DNA of 64,000 nucleotides from Actinomycetota bacterium (GCA_020161845.1 JAIUNK010000014.1:46215-110214), one strand, 5' to 3'; positions 1 through 16,178 are shown, counted from the first letter of the stretch. Notes: a model not told the origin generated them from the sequence alone. Program-made: numbers and translations.

Positions 1-44
1 GCCCCGGTTTTTCCTCCTCGGCTCCGGGCGCAAGAATGGGCGCC

Positions 45-965
45 ATGAGCCTGCCCGGATCCTTCTCGCCCTCGCTGCGTGGCGCCGTCGACCTGTCCTC
101 GCTGGGCCGTCCCGCGCCCGCGCCCGCGTCTGCTGCCGCCTCGCCGTCCGGCGTCGTCCTGGACGTGACCGATGCCACCCTCGAGGCCGCCATCCTCGGC
201 ACCCGTGAGGTTCCGGCGCTGTTCGTGCTCTGGGACGGCCAGTCCCCCCAGACCAAGGCCGCGCTGGACAACGCGGTCGCCGCCGCACAGAAGGTCGCCG
301 GGCGGGTGCGGGTGTGTTCCGTCGACATCCGGACGGCACCCGGGACGGCGCAGGCCTTTCAGGTCCAACAGATCCCCGTGACCTTGGCGATCATCGGCGC
401 TCAGCCGGTGCCGCTGTTCGCCGGCGTGCAGCCCGTCGCGCAGCTGGACGCCGTGCTGGATCAGGTGCTGCAGCTGGCCAGTCAACACGGCGTCACGGGC
501 ACCTTCGACGCGAGACCCGCCGAGGCGGCCGCCGCCGACGAGGGCGCGGATCTGCCGGTGGCGCACGCCCTGGCCTATGAGGCGATCGAGCGCGGCGACT
601 ACGCCGCGGCTGTCGCGGCGTACGAGCAGGCGCTCAAGGACAACCCGGCCGATGCCGACGCCAAGGCGGGACTGGCGCAGGTGCAGCTCCTGCAGCGAGT
701 CGCGGCTGCCGACCCGGCTGCCGCCCGCGCCGCGGCGGCCGAGCGCCCCGGCGACGTGGCAGCACAGCTCCTGGTCGCGGATCTGGACGTATCCGGTGGC
801 CATGTCGAAGACGCCTTCGCGCGGCTGGTCGACCTCATCCGTGCGACCAGTGACGAGGACCGCGACCGGGTCCGCACCCACCTGCTCGGTCTGTTCGAGG
901 TCGTCGGCTCCGCCGATGACCGGGTCGTCAAGGCGCGTCGGGCGCTGATGAGCGCACTGTTCTAG
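45..965 (+). CDS. CnoX/YbbN-like thioredoxin-fold TPR co-chaperone
   Basis: About 306 aa. Residues 1-40 are a Pro/Ala-rich tail, about 40-150 form a thioredoxin-like domain (cis-proline motif QIPVTL), and about 170-306 are TPR-like helices. This is the architecture of the CnoX/YbbN family, cytosolic chaperedoxins that protect proteins from oxidation and pass them to other chaperones. The active-site CXXC is absent: the matching position reads WDGQSPQTK (SPQT at residues 67-70). A redox role is therefore unlikely and a holdase/adaptor role more likely; that is inference from the family. ATG at 45 is preferred. An in-frame ATG at 36 lies inside AAGAAT, which could be a -10 box seven bases before the ATG at 45. 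The next gene is convergent. Confidence 0.8.
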   Translation: MSLPGSFSPSLRGAVDLSSLGRPAPAPASAAASPSGVVLDVTDATLEAAILGTREVPALFVLWDGQSPQTKAALDNAVAAAQKVAGRVRVCSVDIRTAPGTAQAFQVQQIPVTLAIIGAQPVPLFAGVQPVAQLDAVLDQVLQLASQHGVTGTFDARPAEAAAADEGADLPVAHALAYEAIERGDYAAAVAAYEQALKDNPADADAKAGLAQVQLLQRVAAADPAAARAAAAERPGDVAAQLLVADLDVSGGHVEDAFARLVDLIRATSDEDRDRVRTHLLGLFEVVGSADDRVVKARRALMSALF

Positions 966-978
966 CCCCCGGCCCGCC

Positions 979-1517
979 TTATCCGCCGGCGACCAACAGC
1001 GCCTCGTCGAGGCGGCCGAGGAGCTCACCGGCCTGGGCGTCGACGTCCTCCGTGGAGAGCACCCGCAGGCCCAGCGGGTAGGTCTGCTCCGAGCCGTCCA
1101 GCACGATCAGGTGGACGTCGTCCGGCTCGCACAGGTCGCGGAAGTCGTCGAGGCGGCGGCCGGGCAGGTCCTCGACCACGATCACGTCGTACCCGGCTCG
1201 TCGGTAGGTCTCCGCCAGCGCGATCTGTCCGCAATAGCGCAGCAGCGCCGTGCGGATCGTGCCCAGTTCGTCGGCGCCGGAAGCGTGTTCGGAGGCGACC
1301 ATGGCCGCGAGAATCGGCCCGTCGATGACCACCGACTGATCCAGCCGGCGGGCCATCGCCCAGGCCAGCCGGTGGCAGCCGGGCCCCATCGGGCCGGTCA
1401 CCAGGATCAGCCGGCCCACCGGCGCGGGGAGGTCCCCCGCGCCGGTGGGCTCCTGCGAAGCGCCCGGCTCAGGGTCTGGGAGGGCAGACCCCGGGTCGGC
1501 CGCGTCCGCTGAACCGG

Positions 1518-1521
<4 letters not shown>
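979..1521 (-). CDS. P-loop kinase-like protein with degenerate Walker A, coupled to pgm
   Basis: 180 aa, starting at GTG 1521, whose last two bases form part of the pgm stop (GTGA overlap), so translation is coupled to pgm. Residues 1-30 are Pro/Gly/Ala-rich and probably disordered. Then comes a beta-strand plus loop, [13 protein letters not shown], followed by an alpha/beta fold ([34 protein letters not shown]) resembling zeta-toxin or chloramphenicol-phosphotransferase-like nucleotide kinases. The Walker A consensus GxxxxGK[ST] is broken: Lys is replaced by Cys and Ser/Thr by His. It may have lost ATP hydrolysis. The biological role is unknown. Coupling to pgm suggests a link with sugar-phosphate metabolism, which is inference only. 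Confidence 0.72.
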
Positions 1522-3182
<1,661 letters not shown>

Positions 3183-3332
3183 GGGGACATCTTTGCAGGC
3201 CCGGCCGGGTCGAGGGGGCGGCGCCGGGCCAGCGTCGAAGGACAGCGCTGTCGCTGCGCGAGCCCTGTCCCGAGGCCGATTCGCCTGCGAAGATAGGCCC
3301 AACCTGTCAGCCCCCGAAGAAGCCGAGGCGAC

Positions 3333-3779
3333 GTGCCGGACAACTCCATGAAGATCGGCGAGGTTGCCGAGCGCACCGGTCTGAGTCTGCGGACAATCCG
3401 GCATTACGACGAGACCGGATTGGTGGTCCCGTCGGCCCGAACCGTCGGCGGATTCCGAATGTACACCGAGGTGGAGGTGGCTCGGCTGCTGGTCATCAAG
3501 CGGATGAAGCCGCTGGGCTACTCGCTGGAGGAGATGGCCGACTTGCTGGCCACCCTCGACGATCTCGGTGGCCCGTGGATGCCGGACAGCAAGCACAGCT
3601 ACGGCTCGCGAGCATCCTCGGGCGCGGATCGCGCGCGCGACCTGCGGCGGCTGGACCACTACATCGGCGACGCCGACGAGCGGCTGGGCAAGTTGCGCGA
3701 ACGCACACAGATGGCCGAGGAGTTCGCCCGCACCTTGCGCTACCAGGCCCAGCGGCATCGGGGGGACGGCACGGCCTGA
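3333..3779 (+). CDS. MerR-family transcriptional regulator
   Basis: 148 aa. The N-terminal winged HTH is typical of MerR ([20 protein letters not shown], then [14 protein letters not shown]), followed by a coiled-coil-like dimerisation helix around residues 100-140. No cysteine cluster is seen, so the effector is probably organic rather than a metal; this is inference. GTG 3333 is chosen because GAGG lies at 3325-3328 just before it; an ATG at 3348 is the alternative. It is divergent from pgm with a 150 bp gap that could hold its operator. It is followed by a membrane acyltransferase. Confidence 0.88.
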   Translation: MPDNSMKIGEVAERTGLSLRTIRHYDETGLVVPSARTVGGFRMYTEVEVARLLVIKRMKPLGYSLEEMADLLATLDDLGGPWMPDSKHSYGSRASSGADRARDLRRLDHYIGDADERLGKLRERTQMAEEFARTLRYQAQRHRGDGTA

Positions 3780-3916
3780 GTCGCCGGCCAACCCCGCCAC
3801 CCGCTCGCAGGACGAGTCGGGCAGGCACTGTTACGCTCGTCCGGGAAGTCACTCTTACGCAGCGTGAGGTTTCTCCCGCGGTGGGGACCGCGGGGAAGTC
3901 GGTTGGGGGATCGTCC

Positions 3917-5092
3917 ATGGTCAGCGCCACTCAAGGACCCGTGGTCGCGGGCGGCGGGAGGCCGCCGGGAAACGCGTTCGGCCTGCTCCGGTTGGTGATG
4001 GCCGCCCTTGTCATCGTCTCGCACGGGTTCCCCATCGGGGGGTTCGGCGAGGACCCCATGTATGGCTGGTTCCGGGAACAGACCGACCTCGGCGGGGTCG
4101 CCGTGCTGGGCTTCTTCGCCATCAGCGGCTACCTCATCACGCGATCGGGCTCCTCCAGCGCAGTGGTCCCCTTCCTGTGGCGCCGGGCGCTGCGCATCCT
4201 GCCGGCGTTCTGGGTGGTTCTCGTGGTCGTCGCGGGGATCTTCGGGCCGATTTCGTACGCCGCGACATATGGGCGTCTGGACGGCTACTGGACCATGGAT
4301 GGGGGCGGTCCGCTGGCCTACGTGACGCGCAACAGCGGCGTCCTGATCACGGAGTACGGCATCAAGGGCGTCTTCGTCGGCAGCCCCTACGGCGCCGGCG
4401 CCGGCGTCGATGTCGTCAACGGCAGCCTGTGGAGTCTCTTCTTCGAGGTGCTCTGCTATCTCGGGGTCGCGGCGGCCATCGTGCTGGGCCTGCTGCGCGG
4501 CCGGCGTCGATTCGTGGTCGCCGCCCTCACCGTGACCCTCGCGCTTCTGCTGGTCCTGCAGCCGGTCGTGCCGATCTTCGGTCGCGTCGTTGATGTCCTC
4601 ACCCTCGGCGCGGCCGGGCCCGATCTCTATCTGGCCTTCGCCTGCGGCGGCATGGCGGCGCTCTTCCCGTCGCGGGTTCGCTGGCAGACCTGGTTGGCGG
4701 TGGTGGCCGGAGCGGTGACGCTGGGGACGCTGCTGCTCGGCGGCTTCAAGGGGCTGGGGACGGTGGCCCTGTCGTACGGCGTGCTGGCGGCCGCGCATCT
4801 CCTGCCGGCATGGGCCCGGCGCATCGGCGCGGTCAACGATGTCTCCTATGGCATCTACATCTACGCCTGGCCGGTCGCCATGCTCCTGGAGCAATGCGGG
4901 TTCGCGCGGGCCGGCTACCTGCCCTATCTCGCGGCGACGGCGGTGCTGACCCTGGCGCTTGCGGTGGGAAGCTGGGTGTTGGTGGAGCGGCCGGCGATGC
5001 GACTGAAGTCTCGCGGGCCGGGGGCCCGTCGGAACCGCCCGGCCGGGGTGGCGCTGCGAGGCCCGGGGGCCACTCCTCGCGCGATGACATAG
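3917..5092 (+). CDS. acyltransferase family 3 membrane O-acyltransferase (OafA/YrhL-like)
   Basis: 391 aa with about ten hydrophobic segments. It has the Acyl_transf_3 signature: an early helix ending in VIVSHGFPIGG (likely catalytic His) and GFFAISGYLITRSG, followed by WRRALRILPAFW. These inner-membrane proteins move acetyl or other acyl groups onto cell-surface sugars. ATG 3917 is supported by GGGGGA at 3905-3910. The gene lies upstream of the nucleotide-sugar cassette but is separated from it by 350 bp, so a shared pathway is possible rather than shown. Substrate unknown. Confidence 0.88.
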   Translation: MVSATQGPVVAGGGRPPGNAFGLLRLVMAALVIVSHGFPIGGFGEDPMYGWFREQTDLGGVAVLGFFAISGYLITRSGSSSAVVPFLWRRALRILPAFWVVLVVVAGIFGPISYAATYGRLDGYWTMDGGGPLAYVTRNSGVLITEYGIKGVFVGSPYGAGAGVDVVNGSLWSLFFEVLCYLGVAAAIVLGLLRGRRRFVVAALTVTLALLLVLQPVVPIFGRVVDVLTLGAAGPDLYLAFACGGMAALFPSRVRWQTWLAVVAGAVTLGTLLLGGFKGLGTVALSYGVLAAAHLLPAWARRIGAVNDVSYGIYIYAWPVAMLLEQCGFARAGYLPYLAATAVLTLALAVGSWVLVERPAMRLKSRGPGARRNRPAGVALRGPGATPRAMT

Positions 5093-5442
5093 TCGGCGGG
5101 CGTGAGCCGCGACGGGTTTGTCGCCCCCGGCCTGCACGGCGGGGCGGTTTCGAGTTTCCCTGTGCCGCAGATCTGCTGGTCAGGGGCCCATCGCTAGCTT
5201 GCCCCGGGCGGCACGCCCGGTGTTACCATAACGTGGTCGGGCGTCCAACATTGCGCGCCAGCCGCGCTAGCCCGGCAAGTGGTTCTAGGGGGAACTGCCA
5301 CGATGCCTGTCGTTTCCGTCGTCCCGCCGACCTTCCGGCGCGGCGGTGCGAAGGCCTCCCACCGTGCCTCGTGCGGGAGGCAGTCTCGCCTCCGCACCAG
5401 AGACGTCGCGCACTCCGGGCGCGGACAAGGAAGGACAACGTA
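5093..5442 (+). other. 350-bp non-coding leader before the sugar cassette
   Basis: No convincing gene. It holds two hairpins. The first is CCGGGCG-GCA-CGCCCGG at 5204-5220, a possible terminator for the acyltransferase without a T-run. The second is GCCTCCC at 5354-5360 pairing with GGGAGGC at 5375-5381, inside the probable 5' UTR. A relatively AT-rich patch at 5220-5235 (GTTACCATAACG) between them is the best promoter candidate, which would give a 5' UTR of about 200 nt. I recognise no known riboswitch. Confidence 0.4.
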
Positions 5443-6219
5443 GTGAAGGCCGTCATTCTGGCCGGGGGGCTGGGAACCCGACTCTCCGAGGAAACCGTCC
5501 TCAAGCCCAAGCCGATGGTCGAGGTCGGGGGGAGACCGATTCTCTGGCACATCATGAGCGAATACGCCGCGCACGGCATCAACGAGTTCGTCGTGTGCTG
5601 TGGTTATAAGGCCGAATACATCAAAGAGTGGTTCTCCACCTACGCCATGCGCAATTCGGACATGACCTTCGACCTGGCCACCGGGGAGGTGCAGGTCCAC
5701 AAGCGCGATGTCGAGGACTGGAAGGTCACCCTCGTGGACACCGGTCTGAACTCGATGACCGGCGGTCGGCTACGACGGGTCCGGGAGCATGTCGGTGACC
5801 AGACCTTCTGCTTCACCTACGGCGACGGCGTTTCGGACACCGATATCACCGCGACCGTCGACTTTCACCGCAGGTCCGGGCGGCTCGCGACGATGACGGT
5901 GGTGCAGCCGCCCGGCCGGTTCGGTGCGATCAGCCTGGGCCGCAACGAGACGACGATCGAGCACTTCCAGGAGAAGCCGGACGGCGACGGCGCCTGGGTC
6001 AACGGCGGCTACTTCGTGTGCGAGCCGGGCGTCATCGACTACATCGCCGGCGACGACACGACCTGGGAGCAGGAGCCGCTGCGCAACCTCGCGCACGACG
6101 GCCAGCTCAACGCCTACAAGCACCCCGGCTTCTGGCAACCGATGGACACGCTCAACGACAAGAACAAGCTGGAGACGTTGTGGGCCTCCGGCAAGGCCCC
6201 GTGGAAGGTATGGAACTGA
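5443..6219 (+). CDS. rfbF: glucose-1-phosphate cytidylyltransferase
   Basis: 258 aa, the normal length for RfbF. It forms CDP-glucose from CTP and glucose-1-P, the first step to CDP-linked deoxysugars. Diagnostic sequence is the N-terminal nucleotidyltransferase loop ILAGGLGTRLSEET with KPKPMVEVGGRPILWHIM, then FTYGDGVSDTDI, and the C-terminal GFWQPMDTLNDK. GTG 5443 follows AGGAAGGA with good spacing and places the motif at the proper N-terminal position. It is the first gene of a five-gene unit; the next ATG starts one base after its stop. The usual partner, CDP-glucose 4,6-dehydratase (RfbG), is not adjacent. Confidence 0.92.
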   Translation: MKAVILAGGLGTRLSEETVLKPKPMVEVGGRPILWHIMSEYAAHGINEFVVCCGYKAEYIKEWFSTYAMRNSDMTFDLATGEVQVHKRDVEDWKVTLVDTGLNSMTGGRLRRVREHVGDQTFCFTYGDGVSDTDITATVDFHRRSGRLATMTVVQPPGRFGAISLGRNETTIEHFQEKPDGDGAWVNGGYFVCEPGVIDYIAGDDTTWEQEPLRNLAHDGQLNAYKHPGFWQPMDTLNDKNKLETLWASGKAPWKVWN

Positions 6220-6220
6220 C

Positions 6221-7243
6221 ATGAAGATCCTGGTCACCGGCACCGACGGCTACATCGGTTGCCTGTTGGCGCCCATGTTGCAGGATGCCGGCCACGAGGT
6301 CGTCGCCGTCGACACCGGCTATTACAAGAACGGCTGGCTCTACAACGGGCTGCGCAGCGCTCCGATCACCCTCGCCAAGGACATGCGGCTGCTGACCGAA
6401 GCGGACTTCGAGGGCGTCGACGCGGTCGTGGCGATGGCCGAGCTGTCCAACGACCCGGTCGGCGACCTGGTCGGGCCGATCACCTACGAGATCAACCACC
6501 TGGGCAGCGCGCACGTCGCCAAGACCGCCAAGGCGGCGGGCGTGGAGCGGTTCGTCTACATGAGCTCCTGCTCGGTATACGGCGTGGCCGACGGCACCGT
6601 CGATGAGACCAGCGACGTCAACCCGCAAACGGCATACGGCAAGTGCAAGTACCTGACCGAGCAGGACCTCTGGGAGCTGGCCGACGACAATTTCCACCCG
6701 GTCGCGCTGCGCAACGCCACCGCCTTCGGTGCTAGCCCTAGGCAGCGCTTCGACATCGTGCTCAACAACCTGTCGGGCCTGGCCTACACGACCGGGGTCA
6801 TCGCGATGACCAGCGACGGTACGCCGTGGCGGCCCATGGCCCACGCCCTCGACCTGTGCAAGGGGATCACGCTCATGCTCGACGCCCCGGTGGAGAAGAT
6901 CCACGCCCAGGCGTTCAACTCGGGCAGCAATGACAACAACTACACGGTGCGTGAGATCGCCGAGACCGTGGCGAACGAGTTCACCGGCTGCCAGCTGTCG
7001 TTCGGGGCGCCGGGCGCGGACAACCGGTCCTACAAGGTCAACTTCGACAAGATCGCCGACCTCGGTTTCACCTGCGACTGGGACCTGGCCAAGGGCGCCA
7101 AGCAGCTCCACGAGGTCTTCGACGCGATCCAGCTGGACGAGGCGACGTTCACCGGCCGGGGGCACACCCGCCTCAAGCAGATTGAATGGCTGCTGCAGAC
7201 GGGTCAGGTGGACGAGAAGCTGTTCTGGAAGCGGGAGTGGTGA
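6221..7243 (+). CDS. NAD-dependent epimerase/dehydratase (extended SDR)
   Basis: 340 aa. The N-terminal Rossmann motif is VTGTDGYIG (GxxGxxG). The catalytic triad is visible: Ser in YMSSCSVYG, and Tyr and Lys in AYGKCKYLTEQ. It acts on a nucleotide-activated sugar in the cytoplasm, either as 4-epimerase/4-reductase or 4,6-dehydratase. In the RfbF context it could replace RfbG or act after it; sequence alone does not decide. It starts one base after the rfbF stop, and its TGA lies three bases before the ATG of the next gene. SDR assignment is firm; substrate is not known. Confidence 0.85.
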   Translation: MKILVTGTDGYIGCLLAPMLQDAGHEVVAVDTGYYKNGWLYNGLRSAPITLAKDMRLLTEADFEGVDAVVAMAELSNDPVGDLVGPITYEINHLGSAHVAKTAKAAGVERFVYMSSCSVYGVADGTVDETSDVNPQTAYGKCKYLTEQDLWELADDNFHPVALRNATAFGASPRQRFDIVLNNLSGLAYTTGVIAMTSDGTPWRPMAHALDLCKGITLMLDAPVEKIHAQAFNSGSNDNNYTVREIAETVANEFTGCQLSFGAPGADNRSYKVNFDKIADLGFTCDWDLAKGAKQLHEVFDAIQLDEATFTGRGHTRLKQIEWLLQTGQVDEKLFWKREW

Positions 7244-7245
7244 GC

Positions 7246-7788
7246 ATGGAGTTTACGAAGACCGCCGTCGACGGGTGCTGGATCATCGACATCAAGCCGT
7301 TCGAGGACGCCCGCGGCGGATTCGCCCGCACCTTCTGTGTGGACGAGTTCGCCCAGCACGGCATCCCGACCGAGGTCATGCAGGCCAACATGAGCTGGAA
7401 CCACAAGGCCGGCACCATGCGCGGGATGCACCGTCAGATCGCGCCCGCGGCCGAGGGCAAGCTGGTCCGCTGCATCCGCGGCACGATCGTCGACTGCTGC
7501 CTGGATCTGCGCGAGGACAGCCCGACGTTCGGCGAGCACGTCATGGTCGAGCTCTCGGCCGAGAATCATCGGGCGCTGTGGATCCCGCCGTACTGCGGGC
7601 ACGGCTATCTCACGATGACCGACGACACCGAGGTGACCTACCAGGTGTCCGGCATGTACAGCCCGCAGCACGAGCGCGGGCAGCGGTACGACGACCCGGC
7701 GTTCGGCCTGCAGTGGCCGCGCAGCATCGAGGTCGTCTCCGAGAAGGACATGGCCTGGCCGGACTGGGACGGAAAGAAGATCAAGTGA
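7246..7788 (+). CDS. dTDP-4-dehydrorhamnose 3,5-epimerase-like cupin (RmlC family)
   Basis: 180 aa, the size of RmlC. It has GTMRGMHRQ with the conserved catalytic His, WIPPYCGHGYL, and the C-terminal YDDPAFGLQWP strand typical of sugar 3,5-epimerases. It probably epimerises a 4-keto nucleotide sugar made by the preceding enzymes. Because the cassette starts with a CDP-glucose synthase, a CDP-sugar is as likely as a dTDP-sugar. ATG 7246 is preferred over GTG 7240 because GGGAG at 7233-7237 is correctly spaced for it. The stop overlaps the next start (GTGA). Confidence 0.88.
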   Translation: MEFTKTAVDGCWIIDIKPFEDARGGFARTFCVDEFAQHGIPTEVMQANMSWNHKAGTMRGMHRQIAPAAEGKLVRCIRGTIVDCCLDLREDSPTFGEHVMVELSAENHRALWIPPYCGHGYLTMTDDTEVTYQVSGMYSPQHERGQRYDDPAFGLQWPRSIEVVSEKDMAWPDWDGKKIK

Positions 7789-9101
7789 TCATCGTCGACG
7801 ACCTGCTGGCGCAGCGCGAGGCGCAGGGCAACCCGGTGCGCGTCGGGATCGCCGGCCCCGGGTTCATGGCCAAGGGCCTGATCAACCACATCCTCAACAC
7901 CAAGCCCGGCATGGAGGTGGCGTGCGTCTATGCGCGCACCCCCGACAAGGGCGTCGCGGCGCTGGCGACCGCCGGCCGCGAGGGTGACCTGGTGGCCGTC
8001 GTGGCCGACGCCGCAGGCGTCGACGCGATCGTCGCCCAGGGCGGCACCGCCGTCACGAGCAACCACGAGGCGATGACGCAGGCGAGCTGTGTCGACGTCA
8101 TCATCGACTGCACGGGCGCCGTCGAGTTCGGCTGCGTGCTCGCGCTGGCGACGCTTGCTGCCGGCAAGCACCTGGTCCTGATGAACGCCGAGGTCGACGC
8201 GACGGTCGGCACCATCCTCAACGCGAAGTTCGAGGACGCCGGCCTGGTCTACACCGGCTGCGACGGTGACCAGCCGGGCGTGCAGATGAACCTCATCCGG
8301 TTCGTCCGAGGCCTCGGCCTGACGCCGATGGTGGCAGGCAACATCAAGGGCCTGCAGGACCCCTATCGCAACCCCACCACCCAGGAGGGGTTCGCCAAGC
8401 AGTGGGGCCAGGACCCGCACATGGTCACCTCCTTCGCCGACGGGACCAAGGTGTCCGTCGAGCAGGCGCTGGTCGCCAACGCCGCCGGGCTGTCGGTCAC
8501 CAAGCGGGGCTGCGAGCAGCGCGATCACCGCGGGCACATCGACGAGCTCACCGGCATGTACGACGTCGAGCAGCTCAAGGAGATCGGCGGCACGGTCGAC
8601 TATGTGGTGGGCAGCCAGCCCGGCCCGGGCGTCTACGTCCTGGCCACCCACGACGACCCCAAGCAGCAGCACTACCTCAACCTCTACAAGCTGGGGCAGG
8701 GCCCGCTGTACTCCTTCTACACGCCCTATCACCTGTGCCACTTCGAGGTGCCGGACACGGCCGCCCGCGCCGTACTGCTGGGCGACGCGACGATCAAGCC
8801 GCTGCGCCAGGCGCCCAAGGTCGAGGTCATCACCATCGCCAAGAAGGACCTGGTGGCGGGGGAGCGGCTGGACGCGCTCGGCGGCTACATGTACTACGGC
8901 GAGTGCGAGAAGGCCGAGGTCACGGCCGCCGAGCGGCTTCTGCCCGTCGGACTCGCGGAGGGCTGCGTCCTCACGCGCGACATCGCCAAGGACGAGGCGA
9001 TCGGCTACGACGACGTCGAGGTGCCCGCGGGCCGGCTGGCCGACGAGTTGCGTGCCGAGCAGGATCGGACCTTCCCGCAGCCGGTCCAGGTGGCGTCGTG
9101 A
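7785..9101 (+). CDS. NAD(P)-dependent oxidoreductase with C-terminal SAF domain (homoserine-dehydrogenase-like)
   Basis: 438 aa. Residues about 18-140 form a Rossmann fold (VRVGIAGPGFMAKGL). The middle is a catalytic domain (YTGCDGDQPGVQ, GNIKGLQDPYRNPTTQ). The end, about 350-435, resembles a SAF domain (LPVGLAEGCVLTRDIAKDEA), as in sialic-acid-synthase and altronate-dehydratase antifreeze-like modules. This matches the uncharacterised predicted-homoserine-dehydrogenase-like group found in sugar clusters. It starts at GTG 7785 overlapping the epimerase stop, and its own stop overlaps the next start. The reaction is unknown; reduction or oxidation of a C4-C6 sugar acid or aldehyde is a reasonable guess. 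Confidence 0.8.
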   Translation: MIIVDDLLAQREAQGNPVRVGIAGPGFMAKGLINHILNTKPGMEVACVYARTPDKGVAALATAGREGDLVAVVADAAGVDAIVAQGGTAVTSNHEAMTQASCVDVIIDCTGAVEFGCVLALATLAAGKHLVLMNAEVDATVGTILNAKFEDAGLVYTGCDGDQPGVQMNLIRFVRGLGLTPMVAGNIKGLQDPYRNPTTQEGFAKQWGQDPHMVTSFADGTKVSVEQALVANAAGLSVTKRGCEQRDHRGHIDELTGMYDVEQLKEIGGTVDYVVGSQPGPGVYVLATHDDPKQQHYLNLYKLGQGPLYSFYTPYHLCHFEVPDTAARAVLLGDATIKPLRQAPKVEVITIAKKDLVAGERLDALGGYMYYGECEKAEVTAAERLLPVGLAEGCVLTRDIAKDEAIGYDDVEVPAGRLADELRAEQDRTFPQPVQVAS

Positions 9102-10402
9102 CGACTCGAGCGAGCGCACCGTCTCGGCGATCCGGTGCCGCCGATGCGACCCCGGTCTACGACTACGTCGTGGTCGGCGGCGGCATCGTCGGACTGGCCA
9201 CCGCGATGACCCTGCTCACCGAGCGCCCCGGTGCCTCGGTGCTCGTCGTGGAGAAGGAGAACGACGTCGCGCGGCACCAGACCGGCCACAACAGCGGCGT
9301 CATTCATGCCGGGATCTACTACAAGCCGGGCAGCCTGAAGGCGAAGCTGTGCAAAGAGGGCGCGCAGTGGACCCGAGACTTCTGCGACGAGCACGGCATC
9401 CCCTATCGCAACACCGGCAAGCTCATCGTCGCCACCAACGACGCCGAGCTGGAGCGGATGCACGCCCTCTACGAGCGGGCGCTCATCAACGAACTCGATG
9501 TCGAGCTGATCGACGAGGCCGAGCTGCGGCGCCGCGAGCCCAACATCACCGGCGTCGGGGCGATCTTCCTGACCAGCACCGGCATCGTGAGCTACACGCA
9601 GGTCTGCCGGAAGATGGCCGAGGTCATCGAGTCCCGCGGCGGCACGATCCGGCTGGCGACCAAGGTCGTGGCCATCCACGAGTCGCTCTCCGAGGTCTCG
9701 ATCGACGTCACGACGACGGACCCGTCCGCGGCCGAGGATCGCGAGCGGCTCTACGCGCGGCAACTCGTCGTGTGCGGCGGCATCCAGGCCGACCGGCTGG
9801 CCCGAATGGCCGGCCTGGACGTCGACTTCCAGATGGTGCCGTTCCGGGGGGAGTACTACCGACTCGACCCCAAGCACAACGACATCGTCGACACGCTGAT
9901 CTACCCGGTGCCCGACCCGGAGCTGCCCTTCCTCGGCGTGCACCTGACGCTGATGATGGACGGCGGGGTGACGGTCGGCCCGAACGCGGTGATGGGGCTG
10001 TCCCGGGAGGGCTATCCCAAGTTCTCCCTCAACGTCGCCGACATGGCGAGCTTCGTGCGCTTCCCCGGGTTCTGGAAGGTCGCGAAGAAACAATTCAAGA
10101 CCGGCATCGTGGAGCAGAAGAACAGCCTCTACAAGCCCGGCTACCTGCAGCTCGTGCGCAAGTACTGCCCGAAGCTGACGACGGCCGACCTCACTCCGGA
10201 GGAGTGCGGGATTCGGGCCCAGGCGGTCAAGACCGACGGCTCGATGGTTGAGGACTTCCTGTTCTATGACACTCCGCGGATGTTGCACGTGTGCAATGCG
10301 CCCTCGCCGGCCGCGACCTCGGCGATGCCGATCGCGGCGCTCATCGCGCAGAAGGTGCTCGCCCACGACGCCTCGCCGCAGACCAGCGAGCTGGCCGGGT
10401 AG
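9098..10402 (+). CDS. FAD-dependent oxidoreductase, L-2-hydroxyglutarate oxidase (LhgO)-like
   Basis: 434 aa DAO-family flavoprotein. The FAD-binding motif VVVGGGIVGLATAMTLL is near residue 25, followed by the LhgO-type HNSGVIHAGIYYKPGSLKA, a substrate-domain arm PFRGEYYRL, and a C-terminal APSPAATSAMPIA. LhgO oxidises L-2-hydroxyglutarate to 2-oxoglutarate. Here it closes a sugar-nucleotide cassette with a GTGA overlap, so it more likely oxidises a 2-hydroxy acid or sugar acid produced or needed in that pathway; that is inference. About 20 extra residues precede the first beta strand. It is convergent with glgB, separated by a strong hairpin. Confidence 0.85.
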   Translation: MTTRASAPSRRSGAADATPVYDYVVVGGGIVGLATAMTLLTERPGASVLVVEKENDVARHQTGHNSGVIHAGIYYKPGSLKAKLCKEGAQWTRDFCDEHGIPYRNTGKLIVATNDAELERMHALYERALINELDVELIDEAELRRREPNITGVGAIFLTSTGIVSYTQVCRKMAEVIESRGGTIRLATKVVAIHESLSEVSIDVTTTDPSAAEDRERLYARQLVVCGGIQADRLARMAGLDVDFQMVPFRGEYYRLDPKHNDIVDTLIYPVPDPELPFLGVHLTLMMDGGVTVGPNAVMGLSREGYPKFSLNVADMASFVRFPGFWKVAKKQFKTGIVEQKNSLYKPGYLQLVRKYCPKLTTADLTPEECGIRAQAVKTDGSMVEDFLFYDTPRMLHVCNAPSPAATSAMPIAALIAQKVLAHDASPQTSELAG

Positions 10403-10430
10403 TCGCCCGCAGGGGTGACCCCGGCGCCCC

Positions 10431-10463
10431 GAGGGTGCGCGGCGGAATCCGCCGCGCACCCTC
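10431..10463. terminator. bidirectional terminator hairpin between convergent genes
   Basis: Perfect inverted repeat with 16-bp arms around one base: GAGGGTGCGCGGCGGA, then A, then its exact reverse complement. It sits between the ends of the LhgO-like gene (+) and the maltokinase-glgB gene (-). There is no T-run, as is common for actinobacterial hairpin terminators. Confidence 0.85.
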
Positions 10464-10477
10464 AGGCGTTCAGCCGG

Positions 10478-16175
<5,698 letters not shown>

Positions 16176-16178
16176 TCC

